From positions 1 through 64,000 of the forward strand of contig JAVBND010000021.1 in assembly GCA_031551775.1 (NCBI GenBank): a DNA stretch of 64,000 nucleotides, in the 5' to 3' direction. Numbering within the stretch: the stretch's first letter is position 1; every line of letters starts with the position of its first letter. The stretch is from Anaerozeibacter sp031551775 (GTDB lineage Bacteria; Bacillota; Clostridia; Christensenellales; Aristaeellaceae). A program made the position numbers and the translations under genes. Below the pieces are notes generated by a model that saw only the letters and a program-made list of their open reading frames with translations, was not told the origin of the DNA and searched no databases. Below are positions 34,050 through 42,089 of the stretch, piece after piece.

Positions 34050-35720
34050 ATGAAGAAGCTGTTATCTGTGGCCTTGTGCGTGGCGCTATCGGCGCTGTGC
34101 GCCTGGGCGTCAGCCGAGGTTAGGACCGGCGCGGCCAGGGGATTTGGCGGCGAGGTCAAGGTCAACGTGACGGTCGAAGGCGGCGCGATCACGGCGGTCG
34201 CCGCCATTGGCGAATCCGAGACCAACGGGATCGGTTCGCGCGCGATTGCGGAATTGCCCGCAGCGATCGTGCAAGCGGGCAGCGCCGACGTCGATGGCGT
34301 GAGCGGCGCGACGGTTACTTCAGCCGCAATTGTGCGCGCGGTCAAGAACGCGCTCGACCCCGAAGCATTCCCCTATGAGGCCGAAGCCAAGGCCGCAGAA
34401 GAGGTTCAGGCGCTCCTCAAAGCCGAAGCGTCGTTGGGCTTTGGCGTTGTGTCCTCCGGCCGCATCGGACCCGGCAAGGACGACACCGACGCCCAGGTTT
34501 ATTCCATCAACCAGGTCATGGCAAGTGCAATCTTTGACGGCGAAGGCCGCGTGCTGCGCGCCTACATCGACCAGGTGGAAGTGGCAACCCCCAACTACGA
34601 CGGCGATTCCATGCCCCATTTCTCGGGCTTCCCAGGCCAGACGGCGTACAACAACGACGCCGATCACGACGAGAAAATCGACTCCGTGATCGAGCCTAGC
34701 GAAGAAACCTTCTTGAGTGAAATTGCAAGCTGGACCACCAAGCGCGAGCGCGGCGACGGCTACCGCATGGCGACCGGCTCCTGGTCTAGCGAGATGAACG
34801 CCTACGAACAGCTCTTTCAAGGAAAAACCGTGGACGAGATCAAGGCGTGGTACCTGTCCTACTGCTCGGACATCAACGGCCGCCCGCTCAAGGCCGACAG
34901 CGCAAATGAGGCCGATCAGGCCAAGTACGCGGCGCTGAACGATGCCGCGAAGCAAATGCTGGCCGATGTGGTCTCCTCTGCGACCATCAGCCTGAACGAC
35001 AGCCACGGCGACATCGTGGGCGCGATTGAAAAGGCTTACGCGAACCGCCGCCCGCTCGCTCAACTGCGCGCCACGTCCATGGGCCAAGCGGTGCTGCCCT
35101 CGGGCCGCGTCGGACCGGGCAAGGACGACACCGACACCCAGGTGTACTCGATCAACGAAGTGCATGTGACCGCCCTGTTTGATGAGGAAGGCCGCGTCGC
35201 CGCGCTCACCATCGACGAGACCGAGACCGCGACCCCCAACTACGACGGCGCGTCCATGCCGCACTTCACCGGCTATCCGGGGCACGGCGGTTACAACAAC
35301 GACGAGAACCACGATGAGAAGGTGGACGGGACGCTTGAGCCGACCGACGAAAGCTTCCTCGGTGAAATCTCCGGCTGGACCACCAAGCGCGAGCGCGGCG
35401 AAGACTACCGCCTGACCACCGCCAGCTGGGCAAGCGAAATCGATCGCTACGAGAAGCTCTTCACCGGCAAGACGGTCGAGGAGATCAAGGCGTGGTACGC
35501 ATCCTACTGCTCGGACGTCAACGGCCGCCCGCTCAAGGCCGACAGCATAAACGAGGCCGATCAGGCCAAGTACGCGGGATTGAACGAAGAAGAAAAGGCC
35601 ATGCTGGCCGACGTCGTATCCTCGGCAACCATCAGCCTGAACGACAGCCACGGCAACATCGTCGGCGCGATTGAGAAGGCTTACGCGAACCGTTTCCCCA
35701 TCGATTTGACGGTCGGATAA
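34050..35720 (+). CDS. Secreted FMN-binding protein with a tandem duplicated module
   Basis: 556 aa. Signal peptide (KKLLSVALCVALSALCAWASA), then an FMN_bind domain (about 22-110) carrying DGVSGATVTS, the ApbE flavinylation motif, closely similar to the domain of the flavoprotein at 27.6 kb. The rest is two copies of a 215-residue module (nt 34434-35078 and 35079-35720) with RxGPGKDDTD, TPNYDGxSMPHF, WTTKRERG, SYCSDxNGRPLKADS and ADVVSSATISLNDSHG conserved. The module is rich in Asp and Asn and has no anchor or heme motif; unknown to me. AAGGAGG precedes ATG 34050. Divergent from the two-component genes. Confidence 0.85.
   Translation: MKKLLSVALCVALSALCAWASAEVRTGAARGFGGEVKVNVTVEGGAITAVAAIGESETNGIGSRAIAELPAAIVQAGSADVDGVSGATVTSAAIVRAVKNALDPEAFPYEAEAKAAEEVQALLKAEASLGFGVVSSGRIGPGKDDTDAQVYSINQVMASAIFDGEGRVLRAYIDQVEVATPNYDGDSMPHFSGFPGQTAYNNDADHDEKIDSVIEPSEETFLSEIASWTTKRERGDGYRMATGSWSSEMNAYEQLFQGKTVDEIKAWYLSYCSDINGRPLKADSANEADQAKYAALNDAAKQMLADVVSSATISLNDSHGDIVGAIEKAYANRRPLAQLRATSMGQAVLPSGRVGPGKDDTDTQVYSINEVHVTALFDEEGRVAALTIDETETATPNYDGASMPHFTGYPGHGGYNNDENHDEKVDGTLEPTDESFLGEISGWTTKRERGEDYRLTTASWASEIDRYEKLFTGKTVEEIKAWYASYCSDVNGRPLKADSINEADQAKYAGLNEEEKAMLADVVSSATISLNDSHGNIVGAIEKAYANRFPIDLTVG
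34434..35720 (+). repeat. Direct duplication of a 645-bp coding module
   Basis: Two in-frame copies (34434-35078, 35079-35720) share most residues and long stretches of identical DNA, for example in the GGCCGCCCGCTCAAGGCCGA part (near 34880 and 35522). The period is 645 nt (215 codons). Confidence 0.9.
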
Positions 35721-35757
35721 GGCAGATGGTGTTTACCCGAGTTAGCGTGGGTGGATT

Positions 35758-35796
35758 TTGCGGGATTTTTGCGCCAGACAAGGCGCTTTCCCGCAA
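35758..35796. terminator. Nested hairpin between convergent genes
   Basis: TTGCGGGA (35758-35765) pairs with TCCCGCAA (35789-35796), and inside it GCGCC with GGCGC. It sits between the FMN-binding protein gene (+) and the ABC permease gene (-) and could terminate either. Confidence 0.6.
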
Positions 35797-35843
35797 GAAT
35801 ACTCATCGTACTTCAAGGGGAAGCAACGCTGTCCGGCGTGAAA

Positions 35844-36689
35844 TTACTTGATCGAACCAACCAACAAACCCTTGATCATGTACTTTTGAAGGAACAGATA
35901 GACGATGACTGCGGGCAGGACCGATAGGATCAGCCCCGCGAGTTGCGTGGTGGGCTGAGATGCGTTGCGCTGCACCAGCGATACAAGCGCCACCATGACC
36001 ATTTGACGGTTGCTCGACGACAGGTACAGCATGGGCGTGAGCAGATTGTTCCAAAACCCGATAAAATTAAAGATCACAATGGTCGCTACCGCCGACATGC
36101 TCAGTGGCACAATTACATGCCGCACCGTCATAAAATAGCCCGCGCCGTCTATGCGGCTGGATTCCACCAGCTCGTCCGGAATGCCCATCATCGCCCCTCG
36201 CGCGAGCAGGATTGCGGCCGGAACCCCGCCGGCCAGGTACGACAGGATCACGGACCAGTAGTTGTCGATGAGTCCAAATTTTGAGAACATCACAAAGGCT
36301 GGGATCATGGAGACCTGGCTGGGCAAAAATATTGTTGAGATAATGGCCAGATATACGATGTTTTTGCCGCGAAACCTGAGCTTGGCAAATGCGTAGCTGG
36401 CAAACACCGCAAACAGCACCAGCAGCACAGTCGAAGCAATCGTAACGATCAACGTGCTTCTGAAGTATTGAAAGATGTTGAAATTTGAGATGACCATGCG
36501 AAACTGGTTCAGGTTGAATGAAGCGGGCAGGCTAAACTGGTTTCGGTAATACGCCTCCTTGGTTTTTAGCGCGTTGATCAACATGAAGAAGAGCGGATAA
36601 AAAAACGTGATCGTCATCACGCACATCGCGGAAAAGACAAGTGCCATCACAAAGGCGGATTTGCGGTCCGCAAAATGGTTTCGTTTCAT
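35844..36689 (-). CDS. Carbohydrate ABC transporter permease (MalG type)
   Basis: 281 aa with about six membrane helices. The EAA loop that contacts the ATPase is visible (ELVESSRIDGAGYFMTVRHVI, about 183-203), and the end LLVGSIK is typical of MalG/UgpE permeases. ATG 36689 is chosen because homology begins there. Last gene of SBP-permease-permease; no ATPase gene is present, so a shared MsmX-type ATPase elsewhere is expected. Confidence 0.93.
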   Translation of the reverse strand: MKRNHFADRKSAFVMALVFSAMCVMTITFFYPLFFMLINALKTKEAYYRNQFSLPASFNLNQFRMVISNFNIFQYFRSTLIVTIASTVLLVLFAVFASYAFAKLRFRGKNIVYLAIISTIFLPSQVSMIPAFVMFSKFGLIDNYWSVILSYLAGGVPAAILLARGAMMGIPDELVESSRIDGAGYFMTVRHVIVPLSMSAVATIVIFNFIGFWNNLLTPMLYLSSSNRQMVMVALVSLVQRNASQPTTQLAGLILSVLPAVIVYLFLQKYMIKGLLVGSIK

Positions 36690-36694
36690 GTCAA

Positions 36695-37603
36695 TCAACC
36701 GCTCCAATCATCGGATTTGTTCGCTACGCGCATCTGAACCAACGTCACCAGGCCCACGATTGCCATCAACACAACCGCGATCGCGCATGCGTAGCCGAAT
36801 TCGCTGCCGCCCATGAATGCCTTGGCATAGATCATGTAATCGACCGTGGTGGTCTCATAGCCCGGCCCGCCCTTGGTGATCGAAAACACCATGTTGAACA
36901 GGCCCGTAAAGCACCACAGCACCGACACGACGCACGAATATTCCACCGTGCGCACCAAGAGCGGCAACGTGATTTTAAAAAGACGCGTCCAGTATCCGGC
37001 GCCATCGAGCTTAGCGGCCTCATACACCGACGTGGGAATCTGAGACATGCCGCCCAGGAACAGCATCCCTTGCCATCCGATGTTGACCCACACCATGCAG
37101 ATTACGATCACCGCCAGGCCGCTCCAACGTGAACCAAGCCAGTCGAGCGCCAGCGCGCCCAAGCCCATCGAGCGCATGATTTGGTTCAGCGGGCCATTGT
37201 AACTAAAAAACACCACGAACAGATATCCGATCGTGAGCGTAGAGATAACCTGCGGCAGGTAGTAGCACGAGCGGAAGAACTTCCAGCCGGGCATCTCCTC
37301 ATACAGCAGCACCGCCACAATCAACCCCAGAAACAACTGCAACGGCAGATAGCTCAACAGCACCAGGTTGTTGACGAGCAGCGTCCAGAACTGGCTGCCG
37401 CCCAAAATCGTCTGATAGTTCCGAAGTCCGATAAAATCGCTTCGGAACAACCCGTCCCAATTGGTAAAACTCTTGATAATGCCCGTCACCATCGGATAGC
37501 CTCTTATGGCGATCAGGAGGATCAGCACCGGCAGCACTGACAGCCAACCCTGGCGGTTTTCACTTCGGGTCAGATTGGGCGCCGTCCTTGGCTTCGCAAC
37601 CAT
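36695..37603 (-). CDS. Carbohydrate ABC transporter permease (MalF/UgpA type)
   Basis: 302 aa, six membrane helices. EAA loop SVYEAAKLDGAGYWTRLFKI (about 203-222). Partners with the MalG-type permease that starts 5 nt after its stop. ATG 37603 has GGAGGGG upstream. Same transcript as the binding protein 80 nt upstream. Confidence 0.93.
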   Translation of the reverse strand: MVAKPRTAPNLTRSENRQGWLSVLPVLILLIAIRGYPMVTGIIKSFTNWDGLFRSDFIGLRNYQTILGGSQFWTLLVNNLVLLSYLPLQLFLGLIVAVLLYEEMPGWKFFRSCYYLPQVISTLTIGYLFVVFFSYNGPLNQIMRSMGLGALALDWLGSRWSGLAVIVICMVWVNIGWQGMLFLGGMSQIPTSVYEAAKLDGAGYWTRLFKITLPLLVRTVEYSCVVSVLWCFTGLFNMVFSITKGGPGYETTTVDYMIYAKAFMGGSEFGYACAIAVVLMAIVGLVTLVQMRVANKSDDWSG

Positions 37604-37683
37604 TTCATCACCCCTCCCATTCGGGGGCGGCAATCCACCAGCAGCGGATTGCCGTCCCCGGAGCATGGACTCGCGAAATACGG

Positions 37684-39006
37684 TTATTTGGCGGCTGCAG
37701 CCTGCGCAGCGGTAGCATCCAGCGCCAGCGCGCTTTCAAGCGGCGTTATCGTGCCGATCACCGCCAGGCCCGTTTGTTTGTAGTAGTCGTTCATCACGTC
37801 GGACTGCATCGAGTTGTCGTTCCAGGGAAACAGGTTCTCTGCGGTGACGGCCAGCATCTTCTCGTACACCGGCCTCCCGGCCCAACCGATATCCTCCGCG
37901 GTGATATCGGTGCGCTGGGGCAGTTTGGATTGCATCACGCACATGTCGATCGCGTTTTTCTTGCTGGAGAAAAAGGACAGGAAATCCACCGCGAGTTGCG
38001 GGTCCTTGCAACTGGATGTTACGCACAGCGCCTGACCCACGCCGCCAATGGTGGCGTTCTGGTAAGGCACGTCATCGACAAAGTTGGGCGCTATGAAGAT
38101 GCCCACTTTGTCCTCGCCCATTTGGGTGATGGCGGTTGAGACCATACGGTTTGCCGCAACCAGCATCGCGGCGTCCCCCATGAAGAACACCATTTCCGCG
38201 TCGGGGATGCTCATATAGTCCTTGTTTAGGATGCCTTCTTTGTACATGTCGGCCATCAAGGCGATCGAACTGAGGTAGCCCTCATCGTCGGCAAACTTTG
38301 TGAGGCCAAGGCTGTTGCTGGTCACGCGCTCGGGGCCGGATTGCTGCGTCCACCAATTGCCAAAGGAAAACATGAACGCGCCGTTCCAGCCTCCATCGCG
38401 GGCCACAATGGGCTGAATGCCCGCTGCTTGAATCTTGCGCATCGCATCCATAAACTCCTGCGCGTTCTTGGGCCTGCCTTCGCCCTCGAGATCCACACCC
38501 GCCTGAGCCACCAAGTCCTTGTTGTAGATCAGCAGGCCCAGTTCAGCGCCGGCTGCCGGATAGCCATAGATCGCATTGTTCACATCAAGGTCGTGCGCCA
38601 GCGCTTCCCAACCGATGATCATCTCGCGATCCTCTTCGGGAATCAGATCCTTGATGTCCATAAGCACGTCGCTGAGCGTGGTCACCAAGTAGCCGGAAAA
38701 GATGTTCGCGATGTCGGGCGCGTTCTTGGCCAGTGTAGCGGCCTTGAGCTTGTTCTGCAATAGGTTTTGGTCGCGCTCAAGGACCATCTCAATCTTGACA
38801 CCCGGATTGGCCGCCTCGAATTCACGGCAGATGCGCGAAATTGTCCACTGATCCTCGGGGGTCTCCATCTCCTCCGGCGAGACCAGCGCGTACTGCCAGA
38901 TGGTGAGCGTACGCTCCTCCTGAGCCAGCGCCGTGAGTGAACCGGCGCTCACCATAATGAGCGCTACTGCCAATGCGATAACCAGAATCCTCCTGATGCG
39001 TGACAT
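37684..39006 (-). CDS. Extracellular sugar-binding protein of ABC transporter
   Basis: 440 aa, family 1 solute-binding protein (cluster used for oligo- and monosaccharides). Signal peptide ending SAGSLTALAQ, then LTIWQYA, ANPGVKIEMV, the YGYPAAGAELGLLIYNKDL hinge segment and AVDFLSFFSSKKN. Unlike most Gram-positive binding proteins it has no lipobox cysteine. ATG 39006 has AAGGAGGAAAGG upstream; the frame continues upstream but lacks homology. First gene of the transporter operon; an operator-like site lies 93 nt upstream. Confidence 0.92.
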   Translation of the reverse strand: MSRIRRILVIALAVALIMVSAGSLTALAQEERTLTIWQYALVSPEEMETPEDQWTISRICREFEAANPGVKIEMVLERDQNLLQNKLKAATLAKNAPDIANIFSGYLVTTLSDVLMDIKDLIPEEDREMIIGWEALAHDLDVNNAIYGYPAAGAELGLLIYNKDLVAQAGVDLEGEGRPKNAQEFMDAMRKIQAAGIQPIVARDGGWNGAFMFSFGNWWTQQSGPERVTSNSLGLTKFADDEGYLSSIALMADMYKEGILNKDYMSIPDAEMVFFMGDAAMLVAANRMVSTAITQMGEDKVGIFIAPNFVDDVPYQNATIGGVGQALCVTSSCKDPQLAVDFLSFFSSKKNAIDMCVMQSKLPQRTDITAEDIGWAGRPVYEKMLAVTAENLFPWNDNSMQSDVMNDYYKQTGLAVIGTITPLESALALDATAAQAAAAK

Positions 39007-39098
39007 GTCCTTTCCTCCTTTTCCTTTGTCGCGTTGTTGTAACCTTACACGCTTGTGAACCAGTCTTCCCAAGCCTGTGAACCCATAGGTTAAGCCAT

Positions 39099-39116
39099 TT
39101 GTTCGCATGTGCGGAT
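39099..39116. promoter_or_regulatory. Operator-like site upstream of the ABC operon
   Basis: TTGTTCGCATGTGCGGAT matches 16 of 18 bases of the site before the kinase gene (40453-40470). The core CGCATRTGCG is palindromic. It lies in the 331-nt gap between the transporter operon and the regulator gene; that gap also holds the regulator promoter and no other supported gene. Confidence 0.6.
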
Positions 39117-39199
39117 GAGTTAACACATAGACAATCTATTTTCTGATCCGTCCTTCCGCCCGGCGAAGTCAACGCTTTCCATCTCCTGATAAAATATGC

Positions 39200-39228
39200 T
39201 TGCAATCGTGCCGCAAATCAGTTATACT
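39200..39228 (+). promoter_or_regulatory. SigA-type promoter of the GntR/LacI-type regulator
   Basis: TTGCAA (39200-39205), 17 nt, TATACT (39223-39228), leaving a 105-nt leader before the ATG at 39338. Confidence 0.7.
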
Positions 39229-39337
39229 GTGATTGTGTTACGTCATCAGGATAAGCAAGTGCCTAACGAACAATTGCATCTTATCAGCAAAACGCGCATT
39301 TGTCAACCTGGAATTTATGAGAGTTGGAGACAATTTT

Positions 39338-40414
39338 ATGTTGCTTCACGATAACCCGTTGCCGCTGTACCATCAATTGGCCCAACTCCTGCGAGAGCAG
39401 ATTGAGCAGGGCTACATCGAATACGGCGAAAAGCTTGAGAGCGAAGCCGAGATGATGGAGCGCTATGGCATCGGTCGGTTAACGGTTCGCTCGGCGCTTT
39501 CTCAACTCGTCAATCTTGGCTATCTGAAAAAGCTGCATGGCAAGGGCACATTCTGTTGCTACATGCCCGCTCAGCCCGAACGGAAGACCATCGATGTGCT
39601 GCTGGACATGGGCGACCAGTACTTCGTCCCGTATTACCTTAAGAGCATCGCGCGGGTGCTCGATGAATCAAACTACAACATGCGGGTCTCGGACACCAAG
39701 AACTCCTCCCATGAGATCTCGGCGCTGCTCAACCGCACGCTCCACAACGAGAGCAGCGGCGTCATCTTTCAGCCCAGCCATCACACCTTTGATATGCCGG
39801 ACGAATTGGTTGACAACTTCCGGCGCGCGAATGAGGCGCACATGCCGCTGGTGATGATCGACAGCGCATACCCCATCAAGGGCGCTTCCTCGCTGCAGCT
39901 GGACGAGATTGAGGGCGGACGCATCGCGGCAACCCATCTGCTCAGCCTCGGGCACGTTCGCGCGGCGCTGGTATACATGGAGGGGTTTCAGGATTCGCTG
40001 TTGCGCCGTGAAGGGTTTCTAGAAGTCTATCAGCGAGAGCGTCAACCCAAGCCCTTGGAATACATCTACCAGCGCGGTGGATTCGAGCCTGTACTGCGCG
40101 ACCTTCAAGCCGGCTTGTTTACGGCGATCTTTTGCTACAACGACGATATGGCCGTGAATTTTCTGCGGTTGTTGAAGGAACATGGGATATGCGTTCCGGA
40201 CGACGTATCGCTGATGGGATTTGACGACTCGGTGCTCGCACCGACCACCGAACCGGCATTGACCACCATCTCTCACCCAAAGCAGTTGTTGGGCGAGGAG
40301 GCGGCGCGCGTGCTGATTGAGTTCATTGACGAACGCAGAAGGCCCCCATATGAGCGCCTTTTCTCACCCAGCCTGACCATTCGGTCCTCCTGTGCGGCCA
40401 GAACCGACCGCTGA
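39338..40414 (+). CDS. GntR-family regulator with LacI-type sugar-sensing domain (AraR-like)
   Basis: 358 aa. N-terminal GntR winged helix (NPLPLYHQLAQLLREQIEQGYIEYG, LESEAEMMERYGIGRLTVRSALSQL) joined to a periplasmic-binding-protein-like sensor (IDVLLDMGDQYF, RIAATHLLSLGHVRAALV, VSLMGFDDSVLAPTTEPALTTI). This is the AraR plan: a repressor released by a free sugar. ATG 39338 with GGAGA at 8 nt is chosen over ATG 39317. It sits between the two divergent arms it likely controls; the shared 18-bp sites are the candidate targets. Confidence 0.9.
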   Translation: MLLHDNPLPLYHQLAQLLREQIEQGYIEYGEKLESEAEMMERYGIGRLTVRSALSQLVNLGYLKKLHGKGTFCCYMPAQPERKTIDVLLDMGDQYFVPYYLKSIARVLDESNYNMRVSDTKNSSHEISALLNRTLHNESSGVIFQPSHHTFDMPDELVDNFRRANEAHMPLVMIDSAYPIKGASSLQLDEIEGGRIAATHLLSLGHVRAALVYMEGFQDSLLRREGFLEVYQRERQPKPLEYIYQRGGFEPVLRDLQAGLFTAIFCYNDDMAVNFLRLLKEHGICVPDDVSLMGFDDSVLAPTTEPALTTISHPKQLLGEEAARVLIEFIDERRRPPYERLFSPSLTIRSSCAARTDR

Positions 40415-40452
40415 TGCGCTCACACTCCGGCGCTTTTGCATGTAGAGATAAC

Positions 40453-40470
40453 TTGTACGCATATGCGGAT
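40453..40470. promoter_or_regulatory. Operator-like site upstream of the sugar kinase operon
   Basis: TTGTACGCATATGCGGAT, with the 10-bp palindrome CGCATATGCG, ends 20 nt before the kinase start, where a repressor would block initiation or early elongation. Same sequence family as 39099-39116. Confidence 0.6.
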
Positions 40471-40490
40471 ATGAATAAGAGGTGTATACG

Positions 40491-41993
40491 GTGTACATTT
40501 TGAGTTTTGACGTAGGAACCACGGCTGTGAAAAGCTGTCTGTTTGGCGAGGATCTGTCGCTTGTCGCCCAGCACAGCAGCGAGTACCAATTGCTCGTCCC
40601 GGCGCCGGACATCGTGGAACTCAATCCCGATGTTTATTGGCGCGCGCTGATTGAGGGCGCGCAAAGTGTGATGCGGCAGGGCGTTGGGTTCAGCGCAATC
40701 GGGGCTTTGTGCGTAACGACGCAGGGGGAAACCCTGATCCCAATCGGAAGGGACGGCTCCGCGTTGACAAATGCCATGGTCTGGCTGGATGCGCGCGCAG
40801 GCAAACAGGCCGAAGCGCTGAACGCGCGGCTGCCGGGCGACTTGTTTTATCAGACTGCCGGTCTTCCTGAATTGAGTGGCGCGACACCCATCGCCAAGTT
40901 GATGTGGATCCGTGAAGAGTTGGGCGACGTATACGAGCGCACACATGCGTTCCTGCTGCTCGAGGATTATCTGATCTACAGGCTGACCGGCGTGTTGGTG
41001 AGCGAGCATTCTCTGCTCTCGTCCACCGGCTACTTTGACATTCGCCGACGCGCCTACGCAACGGAAATCCTCAAGGCCGCGGGCATTGACGCGGAGAAGT
41101 TGCCGCAGGTTGCGCCGTCCGGGCAAATCGTCGGCGGGCTCATGGACGAAGCAGCGCGCGCACTTGGCCTTCTACCTGGCGTACCTGTTGTCACCACGGC
41201 TATGGATCAGATCTGCGGCATGATTGGCGCGGGCAACACGGGGCAAGGCGTGGTGACCGAAACCACCGGTACCTGCCTGACGGTGGGCGCGAGCGTGACC
41301 GCGCCACGCTTTGACAGTCCGGCCCGGCCCAGCATCTATGCGCATTTTGACGATGGCTTTGTATACCTGCCCTACAACCCCACAGCCGCGATTGTGCTCA
41401 AGTGGTTCCGCGACGAATTTTTCCCGGGCTTCTTGGGCGACTGCGCCGCCCGCGGCGTATCCTCCTATGACGAATTGTGTGCCCTGGCATCCGCTGCGCC
41501 GCCCGGCGTTGACGGAATGCTGCTGCTGCCGCATTTCGCGGGTAAGTTGGTACCCGATGGTGAGCCGCTCTTCAAGGGCGCTTTCGTAGGCGTCGGGTTG
41601 GGATGCACGCGCGCCCACTTCGTGCGTTCGATCCTGGAGGGCGTGGGATTCATGTTGCGTGAGAATATACAGTTGCTCAGCAGGCTGGGCATCATGCCCA
41701 ACCGTGTGGTTTCGATGGGTGGCGGCAGCAACAGCGACATCTGGTGCCAGATTAAGGCAGACATCCTTGACCTGCCCATAGACGTGCTCAGCATGCCGGA
41801 GAGCGCCTCGCTGGGCGCGGCCGCGTTGGCGCTGTTGGCACTGGGTGACCGGCATGCATGTAAGAAAATTGGCGATAGCCTCAGGTTTCGCGCCCGCTTT
41901 GTTCCAAATGGCGCATACCGCGCGCTTTACGACCGGCAATACGCGCGTTACCTCAGTGCCTGCCGGTCGTTGGGCGCGTTCTACCAATCGTGA
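40491..41993 (+). CDS. FGGY-family sugar kinase
   Basis: 500 aa. N-terminal phosphate loop SFDVGTTAVKSCLF, the substrate-domain segment WLDARAGKQAEALN, GTTG-like TETTGTCLTVG, and the C-terminal ATP motif VVSMGGGSNSDIWCQIKADIL. Closest by eye to xylulokinase and related ketose kinases; the ketose cannot be named. GTG 40491 is preferred to GTG 40482 because AAGAGGTG lies 6 nt before it. First gene of kinase-isomerase-glycosidase. Confidence 0.9.
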   Translation: MYILSFDVGTTAVKSCLFGEDLSLVAQHSSEYQLLVPAPDIVELNPDVYWRALIEGAQSVMRQGVGFSAIGALCVTTQGETLIPIGRDGSALTNAMVWLDARAGKQAEALNARLPGDLFYQTAGLPELSGATPIAKLMWIREELGDVYERTHAFLLLEDYLIYRLTGVLVSEHSLLSSTGYFDIRRRAYATEILKAAGIDAEKLPQVAPSGQIVGGLMDEAARALGLLPGVPVVTTAMDQICGMIGAGNTGQGVVTETTGTCLTVGASVTAPRFDSPARPSIYAHFDDGFVYLPYNPTAAIVLKWFRDEFFPGFLGDCAARGVSSYDELCALASAAPPGVDGMLLLPHFAGKLVPDGEPLFKGAFVGVGLGCTRAHFVRSILEGVGFMLRENIQLLSRLGIMPNRVVSMGGGSNSDIWCQIKADILDLPIDVLSMPESASLGAAALALLALGDRHACKKIGDSLRFRARFVPNGAYRALYDRQYARYLSACRSLGAFYQS

Positions 41994-42016
41994 TGTAGCG
42001 GCCGCATAGCCTGTGA

Positions 42017-42042
42017 TTGCGCCGTTGAACCAGTCGGCGCAA
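42017..42042 (+). repeat. Stem-loop between kinase and isomerase genes
   Basis: TTGCGCCG pairs perfectly with CGGCGCAA (loop 10); an outer AGCGGCC/GGCCGCT pair encloses it. No T run follows, so it may be an mRNA-processing or stabilising stem inside the operon rather than a terminator. Confidence 0.5.
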
Positions 42043-42089
42043 AACCACGGGCCGCTTATCAGATATATCGTATGGCAGGAGGATGAGAC

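Noticed and set aside
34320..35651. 443-codon minus-strand frame opposite the FMN-binding protein
   Set aside because: Its apparent internal repetition simply mirrors the duplicated module on the plus strand.
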